DNA of 64,000 nucleotides from Anaerolineaceae bacterium UBA4775 (lineage in GTDB: Bacteria > Chloroflexota > Anaerolineae > Anaerolineales > Anaerolineaceae): the NCBI GenBank assembly GCA_002403205.1, contig DHHJ01000011.1, forward strand, positions 1 to 64,000, read 5' to 3'. This document shows positions 43,776-51,622 of this stretch, in pieces. Each line of letters starts with the position of its first letter. The first letter of the stretch is position 1. The notes below the pieces were generated by a model. That model saw only the letters and a list, made by a program, of their open reading frames with translations. It was not told the DNA's origin and did no database searches. Position numbers and translations under genes: made by a program.

Positions 43776-45470
43776 ATGTCTGAAGACACCACGCCATCCC
43801 GCTCGAACTTTATCACCGATATCATCGACGAACACCTGGAAAACGGACGCTTCGACCGCGTCCATACCCGCTTCCCGCCGGAGCCGAACGGCTACCTGCA
43901 TATCGGCCATGCCAAATCGATCTGCCTGAACTTCGGGGTCGCCGAGGATTACGGCGGCCAGACCAACCTGCGCTTTGACGATACCAACCCGACCACCGAG
44001 GAGGTTGAATACGTCGAATCGATCCAGGAGGACATCCGCTGGCTGGGCTTCGACTGGGAAGACCGCCTGTTCTTCGCCTCGGATTACTTCGGGCAGCTGT
44101 ACAACTACGCCCTGCAGCTGATCCAAAAGGGCAAGGCCTACGTGTGTGACCTCTCCCCGGACGAGCTGCGCACCTACCGCGGCACCCTGACCGAACCCGG
44201 GAAAAACAGCCCCTACCGTGACCGCTCGGTGGAAGAAAACCTGGACCTATTCCGGCGCATGAAGGCCGGCGAGTTCCCCGACGGCTCGCGCACCCTGCGC
44301 GCCAAGATCGACATGGCCTCCCCCAACCTGAACCTGCGTGACCCTGTGCTGTATCGCATCCTGCATGCCGAGCATCACCGCACCGGGGACGAATGGTGCA
44401 TCTACCCCATGTACGATTACGCCCATGCCCTTTCCGATTCGATCGAGGGCATCACCCATTCGATCTGCACCCTCGAATTTGAAGACCACCGCCCACTGTA
44501 CGACTGGTTCCTCGACGAACTGGGGGTGTTCCACTCGCAGCAGATCGAGTTCGCCCGCCTGAACCTGACCTACACCGTGATGAGCAAGCGCCGCCTGCTG
44601 CAGCTGGTGCGCGAGGGGCACGTCAGCGGCTGGGATGACCCGCGCATGCCGACGCTCTCGGGCATGCGGCGGCGGGGCTACACCCCCGAGGCGATCCGCG
44701 CCTTTGCGGACATCATCGGCGTCTCGAAGGCCAACAGCATCGTCGATATGGAACTGCTGGAGCACGTCCTGCGGGATGACCTGAATAACCGCGCCCGCCG
44801 CGTGATGGCCGTGGTGGAACCCCTCAAAGTGATCATCGACAACTACCCCGACGAAGGTGAAGAGACCTTCGAAGTGCCCTACTTCCCCTGGGACCGTGAG
44901 AACAGCCCCACCCGGGAAGTGCCCTTCAGCAAGGAGATTTTCATCGAACGCTCGGATTTCATGGAAGATCCTCCCAAGAAGTTTTTCCGGCTGGCGCCCG
45001 GGCGCGAGGTGCGCCTGATGAACGCCTATTACATCACCTGCACCAGTGTGGCCAAGGATGCCCATGGCGAGGTGACCGAACTGCACTGCACCTACGACCC
45101 CGAATCACGGGGCGGCATGTCGCCCGACGGGCGCAAGGTGCGCGGCACCCTGCATTGGGTCTCCGCCCGGCACGCGCTGGATGCTGAGCTGCGCCTGTAC
45201 GACACGCTCTTCACCCAGCCGAACCCCTACGATGTGCCCGAAGGCGGCGACTTCAAGGACAATATCAACCCGGATTCGCTGCAGGTGATCAGGGAGGCCA
45301 AGCTTGAGCCAAGCCTGGCGGAGGCGTCGGTCGGCGAGCCATTCCAGTTCATGCGCCAGGGTTACTTCACCCTGGACTCGGTGGATACCCATCCAGGCGC
45401 GCCCGTCTTCAACCGCACCATCTCCCTGGTGGATTCGTGGGCGAAGCTGGAAGCTGAACGCGGGAAGTGA
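43776..45470 (+). CDS. glnS: Glutaminyl-tRNA synthetase
   Basis: A 564-residue class I aminoacyl-tRNA synthetase that charges tRNA-Gln directly. HIGH is at 42-45 (in YLHIGHAKS) and the KMSKS-like loop is MSKR at 269-272. The sequence RFPPEPNGYLHIGHAKSICL and RFDDTNPTTEEVEYV is diagnostic of GlnRS as opposed to GluRS. The C-terminal anticodon-binding beta-barrels are complete. ATG 43776 has GGAGAG 5 bases ahead; the frame is open 29 codons further upstream but without a site. Many bacteria use the GatCAB route instead, so its presence suggests acquisition or retention. Confidence 0.96.
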   Translation: MSEDTTPSRSNFITDIIDEHLENGRFDRVHTRFPPEPNGYLHIGHAKSICLNFGVAEDYGGQTNLRFDDTNPTTEEVEYVESIQEDIRWLGFDWEDRLFFASDYFGQLYNYALQLIQKGKAYVCDLSPDELRTYRGTLTEPGKNSPYRDRSVEENLDLFRRMKAGEFPDGSRTLRAKIDMASPNLNLRDPVLYRILHAEHHRTGDEWCIYPMYDYAHALSDSIEGITHSICTLEFEDHRPLYDWFLDELGVFHSQQIEFARLNLTYTVMSKRRLLQLVREGHVSGWDDPRMPTLSGMRRRGYTPEAIRAFADIIGVSKANSIVDMELLEHVLRDDLNNRARRVMAVVEPLKVIIDNYPDEGEETFEVPYFPWDRENSPTREVPFSKEIFIERSDFMEDPPKKFFRLAPGREVRLMNAYYITCTSVAKDAHGEVTELHCTYDPESRGGMSPDGRKVRGTLHWVSARHALDAELRLYDTLFTQPNPYDVPEGGDFKDNINPDSLQVIREAKLEPSLAEASVGEPFQFMRQGYFTLDSVDTHPGAPVFNRTISLVDSWAKLEAERGK

Positions 45471-45560
45471 GCCTGCTGGCACTGCTGCTTTTATCATTGT
45501 GAACAAAGCGAATGCATTGCGATGGCGCTGGTGTCCCCACCAGCGCCGATCTCATTAAAA

Positions 45561-47360
45561 GTAGGGTGGGTTGGCCAAACCCGTTTTCACACAAGACCCT
45601 TTATGAAAGCCCTACAGGTAGCCTGTGGCTCAGTTTCACAGCCAACCCACCATGTTTTTAGAAGTTCGTTTTTGGTGGGTTGGCGGCGACTTTTGTTTAT
45701 GAGATTCACAATTCGAGATTAGGCTTGCCTTTTTTTTCCGCCAACCCACCCTACAATTTCTGTCATTGCGAGCGCAGCGACTGCGCAGCGTCCTGTAAGG
45801 AAGCAATCTCGAAGCGTCCTATAAAGAAGCGATCTCATACCCCATTTTGTCATTGCGAGCGTAGCGAAGCAATCTCCAAGCGTCCTGCAAGGAAGCAATC
45901 TCATAGCCCCCTCCAGCCAAGCCCTGAATCAAAACAACACCCAGAGATCGCTTCGTCGTCCCTGCGGGACATCCTCGCGATGACAAAGAAATCTGTCATT
46001 GCGAGCGTAGCGAAGCAATCTCGAAGCGTCCTGCAAAGAAGCAATCTCATACCCCATTTTGTCATTGCGAGCGCAGCGAAGCAATCTCCAAGCGTCCTGA
46101 AAGGAAGCAATCTCACCACCTCTTTTGTCATTGCGAGCGTAGCGACTGCGCAGCGTCCTGAAAGGAAGCAATCTCATAGTCCCTACTGCTCCTTTTGTCA
46201 TTGCGAGCGCAGCGACTGCGCAGCGTCCTGAAAGGAAGCAATCTCATACCCCATTTTGTCATTGCGAGCGTAGCGAAGCAATCTCCAAGCGTCCTGAAAG
46301 GAAGCAATCTCCAAGCGTCCTGAAAGGAAGCAATCTCATCATTCCCAGCCAGCACAGCACATCATCAAAACGACACCCTGAGATCGCTTCGTCGTCCCTG
46401 TGGGACATCCTCGCGATGACAAAGAAATCTGTCATTGCGAGCGTAGCGACTGCGCAGCGTCCTGAAAGGAAGCAATCTCACCACCTCTTTTGTCATTGCG
46501 AGCGTAGCGACTGCGCAGCGTCCTGTAAGGGTGCAATCTCATAGTCCCTACTGCTCCTTTTGTCATTGCGAGCGCAGCGACTGCGCAGCGTCCTGAAAGG
46601 AAGCAATCTCCAAGCGTCCTGCAAGGAAGCAATCTCATTCATCCCCCGCCAGCAAAACATTGAATCAAAACGACTCCCTGAGATCGCTTCGTCGTCCCTG
46701 CGGGACATCCTCGCGATGACAAAGAAATCTGTCATTGCGAGCGTAGCGACTGCGCAGCGTCCTGTAAGGAAGCAATCTCATACCCCATTTTGTCATTGCG
46801 AGCGTAGCGACTGCGCAGCGTCCTGAAAGGAAGCAATCTCCAAGCGTCCTGTAAGGAAGCAATCTCACAACCTCTTTTGTCATTGCGAGCAAAGCGACTG
46901 CGAAGCGAAGCAATCTCATAATTCCCAGCCAGCACAGCACATCATCAAAACAACACCCAGAGATCGCTTCGTCGTCCCTGCGGGACATCCTCGCGATGAC
47001 AAAGAAATCTGTCATTGCGAGCGAAGCGACTGCGAAGCGTCCTGCAAGGAAGCAATCTCATACCCCATTTTGTCATTGCGAGCGTAGCGAAGCAATCTCC
47101 AAGCGTCCTGCAAGGAAGCAATCTCATCATTCCCAGCCAGCACAGCACATCATCAAAACGACACCCTGAGATCGCTTCGTCGTCCCTGCGGGACATCCTC
47201 GCGATGACAAAGGTGGTGGTCATGATTCACAAAAGAAAGCAATCTCTTAATCCCTGCAATACACATGCGGTGGGTTGGCCCTAAACCCCGGTGGCAGTCG
47301 AAGAACATCGGCCTTGGCCATTTGTCCCAGCGAGGTTGTCACCCCGCCAACCCACCCTAC
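45561..47360. repeat. GTAGGGTGGGTTGGC inverted elements flanking the repeat array
   Basis: GTAGGGTGGGTTGG at 45561-45574 is answered by its complement CCAACCCACCCTAC at 45741-45754 and again at 47347-47360. Shorter copies (GCCAACCCACC at 45641, GGTGGGTTGGC at 45674 and near 47267) lie between. The arrangement is of nested inverted repeats, with the TGTCATTGCGAGC array inserted between two outer copies. Confidence 0.7.
45761..47212. repeat. Array of 15 TGTCATTGCGAGC palindromic repeats
   Basis: TGTCATTGCGAGC begins at 45761, 45849, 45994, 46060, 46126, 46196, 46257, 46430, 46491, 46561, 46730, 46791, 46878, 47010 and 47071. Each is followed by AGCGA, a variable CTGCGCAGCG part, CGTCCTG(A/T/C)AAGGAAGC and AATCTC. 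A second related word, GAGATCGCTTCGTCGTCCCT, occurs at 45944, 46380, 46680, 46960 and 47168, and is roughly the inverted complement of the first, so full units fold into hairpins. Frames through it give CHCERSEAI-like or RTLGDCFATLAMT-like strings, a widespread spurious annotation. No cas genes or uniform spacers, so not CRISPR. Confidence 0.9.
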
Positions 47361-47457
47361 AACCTTCCCTGCAAAGCGCCGCCCGCCCTGACCATCAGCG
47401 TCTCTGCAGCGTAGCGAATAACCAATCACTACTCACCTTTCACCATTCACCGTATGG

Positions 47458-47463
47458 TATAAT
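47458..47463 (+). promoter_or_regulatory. -10 box of the tRNA gene
   Basis: TATAAT at 47458-47463 lies 16 bases before the first base of the tRNA. The expected -35 position shows no good match. Confidence 0.5.
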
Positions 47464-47479
47464 TTGAGACCTGAAAGCA

Positions 47480-47551
47480 GGGCCCGTAGCTCAGCGGCAG
47501 AGCAGGCGGCTCATAACCGCTCGGTCGTAGGTTCGAATCCTACCGGGCCCA
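47480..47551 (+). tRNA. tRNA with CAT anticodon (elongator Met or Ile2)
   Basis: A complete cloverleaf of 72 bases: acceptor GGGCCCG/CGGGCCC, D stem GCTC/GAGC, anticodon stem GGCGG/CCGCT with one G-U pair, anticodon CAT at 47512-47514, T stem GTAGG/CCTAC with loop TTCGAAT, and discriminator A47551. CCA is not encoded; a run of seven T follows immediately and may terminate it. The G1-C72 pair rules out an initiator. The arm sequences resemble Bacillus tRNA-Ile2 (CAT, lysidine-modified), so Ile2 is slightly favoured over elongator Met. The 3' half is the integration target of the adjacent island. Confidence 0.95.
47511..47534 (+). other. attL-like site inside the tRNA 3' half
   Basis: These 24 bases, from the anticodon loop to the T loop, recur at 49911-49934 with 22 matches, including an exact 18-base core (47517-47534: CCGCTCGGTCGTAGGTTC). 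The pair bounds an AT-rich island. Confidence 0.75.
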
Positions 47552-47638
47552 CTTTTTTTGCTGTTTCGATAGTGCAATGAACAATTCTCAGTACGGGTTA
47601 TTCCAAATTAAATACTTTCAATAGACCGAAAGGCAGTT

Positions 47639-48190
47639 TTAATTTATCGCCCAAGTAATTAAGTCTATTAATATCCAAATTGAACTACCAATTATCTCGA
47701 TTATCAGTACAAGTATTGGTACATAAAAGAAAAAACCACGGTTAATAACCTTGGTGTTGCGAATCGCATCCTTACGCTCCCTTAAAGTTGAATAATTATT
47801 GATAATTCTGCGTCCTTCTTCCGACAACGAATTACAATCTATATGCAAAACAGTGTCCTGATCAGAAATTTGCAAATTGTCAAGAATTACATATCCACAA
47901 CAATAATACGAAATTATGGATTTTCTACACCTGCGATCAAAGAAAATAAAAAACAATAGAATAGCTATCGGTATTAACATGAATATCGATTTGTTATTAG
48001 ATATTGTAATACCAATGATTGTTATCGAAGCAGTGGCACAAAAAAACAGTGTTTTCGCTCGCAAATTGTCATACCACTTAATCCTGTCCAATAAATAGTC
48101 TAATTCTGTGAAATAGAATTCTTTTATATCTGCTTCATTAAGATGAACAGCCTTACTAGTATGCTCTGAATTTTCCAATAATTCGTTCAT
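47639..48190 (-). CDS. Membrane protein of the defence island, SLATT-like architecture
   Basis: A 183-residue protein with a soluble helical N-terminus (LNEADIKEFYFTELDYLLDR), two adjacent membrane spans at about 47-85 (TLFFCATASITIIGITI, then SIFMLIPIAILLFFIFF), a cytosolic charged middle, and one long C-terminal hydrophobic segment (FFFYVPILVLIIEIIGSSIW). Layout resembles SLATT/PycTM-type membrane effectors of nucleotide-signalling defence systems, but I cannot assign a family. ATG 48190 is preferred over one 11 codons upstream because GAGG lies 9 bases ahead. It diverges from the effector-cyclase pair across a 430-base AT-rich gap and shares its composition. Confidence 0.65.
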   Translation of the reverse strand: MNELLENSEHTSKAVHLNEADIKEFYFTELDYLLDRIKWYDNLRAKTLFFCATASITIIGITISNNKSIFMLIPIAILLFFIFFDRRCRKSIISYYCCGYVILDNLQISDQDTVLHIDCNSLSEEGRRIINNYSTLRERKDAIRNTKVINRGFFFYVPILVLIIEIIGSSIWILIDLITWAIN

Positions 48191-48624
48191 ATGCCAATCC
48201 TCTCTTAAAATACTCAGGGTCAAGTATTAAGTAGAATTGTGATTTATTAAGAATACCATATGTAGATTAAATCAATTACATTTTAAATTTTTGGTATTTC
48301 CAAATTTCTATAAATGACTTTGATGAGCCAATTTGATATTTTGAATTGCTTCGCTCACCACCCTTGACATGGAGCCTCCGTGATCGTGGTTATGACGGCT
48401 GCGGACGAGCGGTTAAGGCGAATAAATAGAACGAAACGAAGTTTTCTTGTAATGAATTGTGAAACCGTGTATCATTATTTTATCAATTTGAAGAATCACC
48501 AATTTACGATAGTTTTAAATTCAGCAGAATTGAATGTTGGTGGATTTGAATACAAATAAGGGTTAATTGAATTTTTAAAAAACAATCAAAGAAATAATTT
48601 GATAATTTTGTTGAGAGTTTGGAG
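48191..48624. other. Divergent regulatory gap inside the island
   Basis: About 430 bases between divergent genes, AT-rich except for a GC-richer patch at roughly 48350-48430. No open frame is convincing. Promoters for both the membrane protein and the effector-cyclase pair must lie here; I could not pick a secure -35/-10 pair. Confidence 0.4.
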
Positions 48625-49104
48625 ATGACAAAAGAACAAAACCAAGAATTAGAAAGAATTTCATTTTCTCTTAGCACCCATATTCACCAATATTTAATGC
48701 ATTATGTTACAGTTGCAGATGCAAAAGCTTCAGGTCTTTTAGTTTTAAATTTAGCTTTGATTACTCTATTAATTGAACATCAAATTCATCTTAACACAAT
48801 TCTGTGTTGGATTGCAATAATTGGTTATTTTTTATCTTCAATTATTTCAATTTGTGTGATTTTCCCAAGATTACCAAGTGGAGGAGACGGATTAATCTTC
48901 TGGGAAGATATTTTGACAAGAAATAATCCGGAACAATATTCTCATGAATTTTTGAAAATTGATATTGAGAATTTGATTTCTGAGAGTGCTAAACAAAATT
49001 GGTATGTAAGTTCTGTTTTGCATAAGAAATATAAAATCACAAGGTACAGCATTGTTGTTTTTTTGACAGCGACACTCTTAAGTCTACTTTCAGTTTGGAG
49101 TTAG
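48625..49104 (+). CDS. Pycsar transmembrane effector (PycTM-like)
   Basis: A 159-residue membrane protein with three spans: about 35-51 (ASGLLVLNLALITLLIE), 57-81 (NTILCWIAIIGYFLSSII) and 139-157 (YSIVVFLTATLLSLLS). The first span is preceded by VTVADAKASGLL, the hallmark start of Pycsar effectors (PF18967 type); the loop PRLPSGGDGLIFWEDI and NWYVSSVLHKKYKITRYS before the last span also fit. In Pycsar, cCMP or cUMP binding by this protein disrupts the inner membrane and stops phage growth by killing the cell. ATG 48625 is preferred over a TTG two codons earlier. The cyclase starts 4 bases after its stop. Confidence 0.85.
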   Translation: MTKEQNQELERISFSLSTHIHQYLMHYVTVADAKASGLLVLNLALITLLIEHQIHLNTILCWIAIIGYFLSSIISICVIFPRLPSGGDGLIFWEDILTRNNPEQYSHEFLKIDIENLISESAKQNWYVSSVLHKKYKITRYSIVVFLTATLLSLLSVWS

Positions 49105-49108
49105 AGTT

Positions 49109-49876
49109 ATGGAATGGGGTAAAGAATATTATCAAGTACTTTGTGACAAGTTTGAATCAGTGACTGACAAACTTAATAATCGAATATCAGCGATTTCTGA
49201 CGGAACAAATAATCCAACTTTGGAAGAATTGACAATTGGCTCAGCAAAAAAATATCGCGCTAGTGTGATTTTTTATGATATTTGTTCATTTAGTAAAAGG
49301 ACAAACTCTTCAAATAAGGTAGACCTCGACAAGGCACTAATAACCTTGGATGTTTTATTACCGATGTTAATAAAAATTGTTTTTGATTATGGTGGTTATG
49401 TTGAGAAAAACACAGGCGATGGCATAATGGCAATTTTAGGTGTTGGGGAAGACGATTATAGAATTGCAAGTTATTCACTTGACGCAATGACAACGATGAA
49501 CTATGTTGTAGAAAACCTTGTAAATCCATTTTTGATCGAGAGAGATATCGACCCGATCGATGGGAGATTAAGTGCTGATTTAGGAGATATTTATATTTCA
49601 AGAATTGGAACTAGCAAAGGCCGATCAGAACATGAACATAGTTTCTTAACTGTAGTAGGACCTCCTGCAAATATTGCTTCTCACATAAATGATCTTGCAG
49701 GTGAAAATCAAATACTTGTAGGTGATTTAATCAAAACACAAATTACAGATTATCGTAAGGAATTCTTCGAAGATGTCTCACCTTCTAATTGGACTTGGCA
49801 TTATAGTGGAAATACTTCAAAAACCTATTCGATTTGGCATTATAAAGCTGTGAGAAAAGATCCTAACTCCATGTAG
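49109..49876 (+). CDS. Class III nucleotide cyclase of the Pycsar type (PycC-like)
   Basis: A 255-residue soluble protein with one class III adenylate/guanylate-cyclase-type domain (about 45-250). Metal-binding residues are Asp57 (VIFYDICSFS) and Asp104 (EKNTGDGIMAI). Lys100 aligns with the base-selecting lysine of adenylate cyclases, and Asn188 in VVGPPANIASHIN with the transition-state asparagine; the arginine expected four residues later is His192. In a Pycsar pair such an enzyme makes cCMP or cUMP upon phage infection. It follows the effector gene by 4 bases. Which nucleotide it makes cannot be read here; a purine cyclase is the main alternative. Confidence 0.85.
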   Translation: MEWGKEYYQVLCDKFESVTDKLNNRISAISDGTNNPTLEELTIGSAKKYRASVIFYDICSFSKRTNSSNKVDLDKALITLDVLLPMLIKIVFDYGGYVEKNTGDGIMAILGVGEDDYRIASYSLDAMTTMNYVVENLVNPFLIERDIDPIDGRLSADLGDIYISRIGTSKGRSEHEHSFLTVVGPPANIASHINDLAGENQILVGDLIKTQITDYRKEFFEDVSPSNWTWHYSGNTSKTYSIWHYKAVRKDPNSM

Positions 49877-49910
49877 AATATTTGTAAAATAATATCCTAT
49901 GAAATTGATG

Positions 49911-49934
49911 TCTTATCCGCTCGGTCGTAGGTTC
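49911..49934 (+). other. attR-like copy of the tRNA 3' half
   Basis: TCTTATCCGC followed by TCGGTCGTAGGTTC matches 47511-47534 in 22 of 24 positions, 18 of them consecutive. It lies 35 bases after the cyclase stop and marks the return to GC-rich sequence. Confidence 0.75.
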
Positions 49935-50285
49935 TCCTCACCCGCAGGGCATTCTGGGTCTGCCTTATCCCCGCTGCACAAGGTAGCGTGATCCGTAAAA
50001 AGCTACCAACGACCCGCTACCGGCTACCAGCCGCCCTGGTTATGCAGCGCCTTAACCTGGAAGACAGGTGAGGCCGGTGTTACCTGGGTAAAGGAATATA
50101 GTGGGGGATATTAACTGATGCCTTAAGACCTTGGGGATGGCCTGTGCCGGTTTATTACGCAAATTTTCTGCGTTTCTGATCACCGTGTTCCCACTTGCCG
50201 GCCCCTGCCCCCTTGAATCCAGCGCTTGAAGGGGATATCCTTGATAGGGTGACTGTTCATTGACCAAAATGGAGTGTATTTTTGC
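49935..50285. other. Host-like intergenic sequence after the island
   Basis: About 350 bases of moderately GC-rich sequence without a supported gene. It includes an imperfect repeat (AGCTACCAACGACCCGCTACCGGCTACCA, quoted only in part here: CCGCTACCGGCTACCAG) near 50015 and the promoter region of the PucC-like gene. Confidence 0.4.
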
Positions 50286-51596
50286 ATGAAATCAGCCTTT
50301 TCTAAACAATTGCGCCTGGCAGGCTTCCCCCTCGGGCTGGGGCTGACCAGCGTGCTCGTCAGCGGTACCCTCAACCGGGTGATGATCGTCGAGATGAACA
50401 TCCCCGCCGCATTGGTAGGCCTGTTCTTTGCCCTGCCGCTGCTGATCTCCCCCCTGCGGGTGTGGCTGGGCTACCGTTCGGACGCCTACCCCATTTGGGG
50501 GTTGCGCCGCGAACCGTTGATCCTGTTTGGCTCGCTGCTGGCCGGGCTGGGTGTGGCCGCAGCAACCTACACACTGGTTGAATCTTCATCGCTGAGCCTG
50601 GTCGTGGTCAGCGCCCTGGCGGCTGCCTTCATCGCTTATGGGTTTGGCAAAAACCTCTCCAGCAACACCTTCGAAGCCCTGCTGGCGGACAAATTCACCG
50701 GCGACCAGCGCCCGCGTGCGGTCACTTTTTACAAGGTGGCCATGTTCGTCGGGATCATGCTGGGCGCGCTCCTGCTGGGCCGCCTGCTTGACCCCTTTTC
50801 AGAAGCTCGCCTCCTGACGATCGTCCTGGCGGTCGCGGCGGGATCCTTCCTGCTCGCCCTGGTTGCCATCCCGCGCCAGGAACCGCGCCACACTGCCATT
50901 CAGGCTGAAAGCGAAACGGCACGGGGCGTCTCCTTTTGGATTACCTTCAAAACCATGATCTGGGCCGACCCGCAGATCAGGCGCTTTTTCATCTTTGTGA
51001 TGCTGACGGTGGTCGGCACCCTGGCGCAGGATGTGCTCCTCGAGCCTTATGCTGCGTTGGCGCTGAATTTGTCGGTCGGCCAGACCACCACCCTGACCGC
51101 CATCTGGGGCGCGGGTACCCTGCTTTCGATGGGCACGGCCGGTGCCTGGCTGATCAAACGCTTCGGGTATGTGCGCGTGGTCCGGGTCGGGCTGGTGCTG
51201 GGTGTGTTAACCTTTTTACTGCTGATCCTTTCCGGCACGCTCTTCCTGCCCAATGTGTTTCTCGGGCTGGTGTTTTTCCTGGGCGTCAGCACCGGCCTGT
51301 CTGCCTCGGGGATGCTCTCAGCGGTGATCGAATTCACCACTGCCGAAAGGGCAGGTCTGCTGATGGGCGTGTGGGGGATGGCGCACAACCTGGGCCAGGC
51401 TGTGGGCAACCTGCTCAGCGGCGCGACCGTCGACCTCGTCCAGGCGTTACAGGGTGATGCACTCACTGCTTACGGGCTGGTGTTCGCCCTGGAAGCAGCC
51501 CTGCTGCTGGGCGCGCTGTGGATCCTTAAGGATGTCAAGATCACCGAGGCACGGGTATTTGCACGCGAAAAACTGGGCCAGCCAGACAGCGTTTAA
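50286..51596 (+). CDS. PucC-family MFS transporter
   Basis: A 436-residue major facilitator with 12 predicted spans, of the PucC/LhaA group (originally linked to light-harvesting complex assembly). FGKNLSSNTFEALLADK and RVWLGYRSDAYPIWGLRREP are close to the group's conserved loops. No other photosynthesis gene is in the window, so the role is uncertain; such homologues are found in non-phototrophs. ATG 50286 is used; a GTG four codons upstream (50274) is possible. The next gene starts 26 bases after its stop. Confidence 0.8.
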   Translation: MKSAFSKQLRLAGFPLGLGLTSVLVSGTLNRVMIVEMNIPAALVGLFFALPLLISPLRVWLGYRSDAYPIWGLRREPLILFGSLLAGLGVAAATYTLVESSSLSLVVVSALAAAFIAYGFGKNLSSNTFEALLADKFTGDQRPRAVTFYKVAMFVGIMLGALLLGRLLDPFSEARLLTIVLAVAAGSFLLALVAIPRQEPRHTAIQAESETARGVSFWITFKTMIWADPQIRRFFIFVMLTVVGTLAQDVLLEPYAALALNLSVGQTTTLTAIWGAGTLLSMGTAGAWLIKRFGYVRVVRVGLVLGVLTFLLLILSGTLFLPNVFLGLVFFLGVSTGLSASGMLSAVIEFTTAERAGLLMGVWGMAHNLGQAVGNLLSGATVDLVQALQGDALTAYGLVFALEAALLLGALWILKDVKITEARVFAREKLGQPDSV

Positions 51597-51622
51597 CCCA
51601 CCAACCATTTTAGGAGAATCTT

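Larger units (their letters stand above)
47535..49934. mobile_element. tRNA-integrated AT-rich defence island carrying a Pycsar-like system
   Basis: About 2.4 kb of visibly AT-rich DNA between a tRNA gene and a partial copy of its 3' half, in contrast to the GC-rich genes on both sides. It holds three genes: a minus-strand membrane protein, and a plus-strand PycTM-like effector and nucleotide cyclase. There is no integrase, recombinase or replication gene, so it is either a remnant, a cassette mobilised in trans, or a minimal satellite. The tRNA is left intact at the left end, as is usual for tRNA-targeting elements. Confidence 0.75.

Noticed and set aside
45761..47212. CRISPR-like appearance of the repeat array
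   Set aside because: Repeats vary in length and orientation, spacing is irregular, the intervening sequence is itself repeated, and no cas gene is present.
45680..47284. Several open frames of 60-180 residues on both strands with CHCERSEAI- or RTLGDCFATLAMT-like translations
   Set aside because: They are translations of the repeat array; the same strings appear in several frames with repeat period, and none has a ribosome binding site or family match.
49911..49934. A second tRNA gene
   Set aside because: Only the anticodon-loop to T-loop part is present; there is no acceptor stem, D arm or T stem 3' side.
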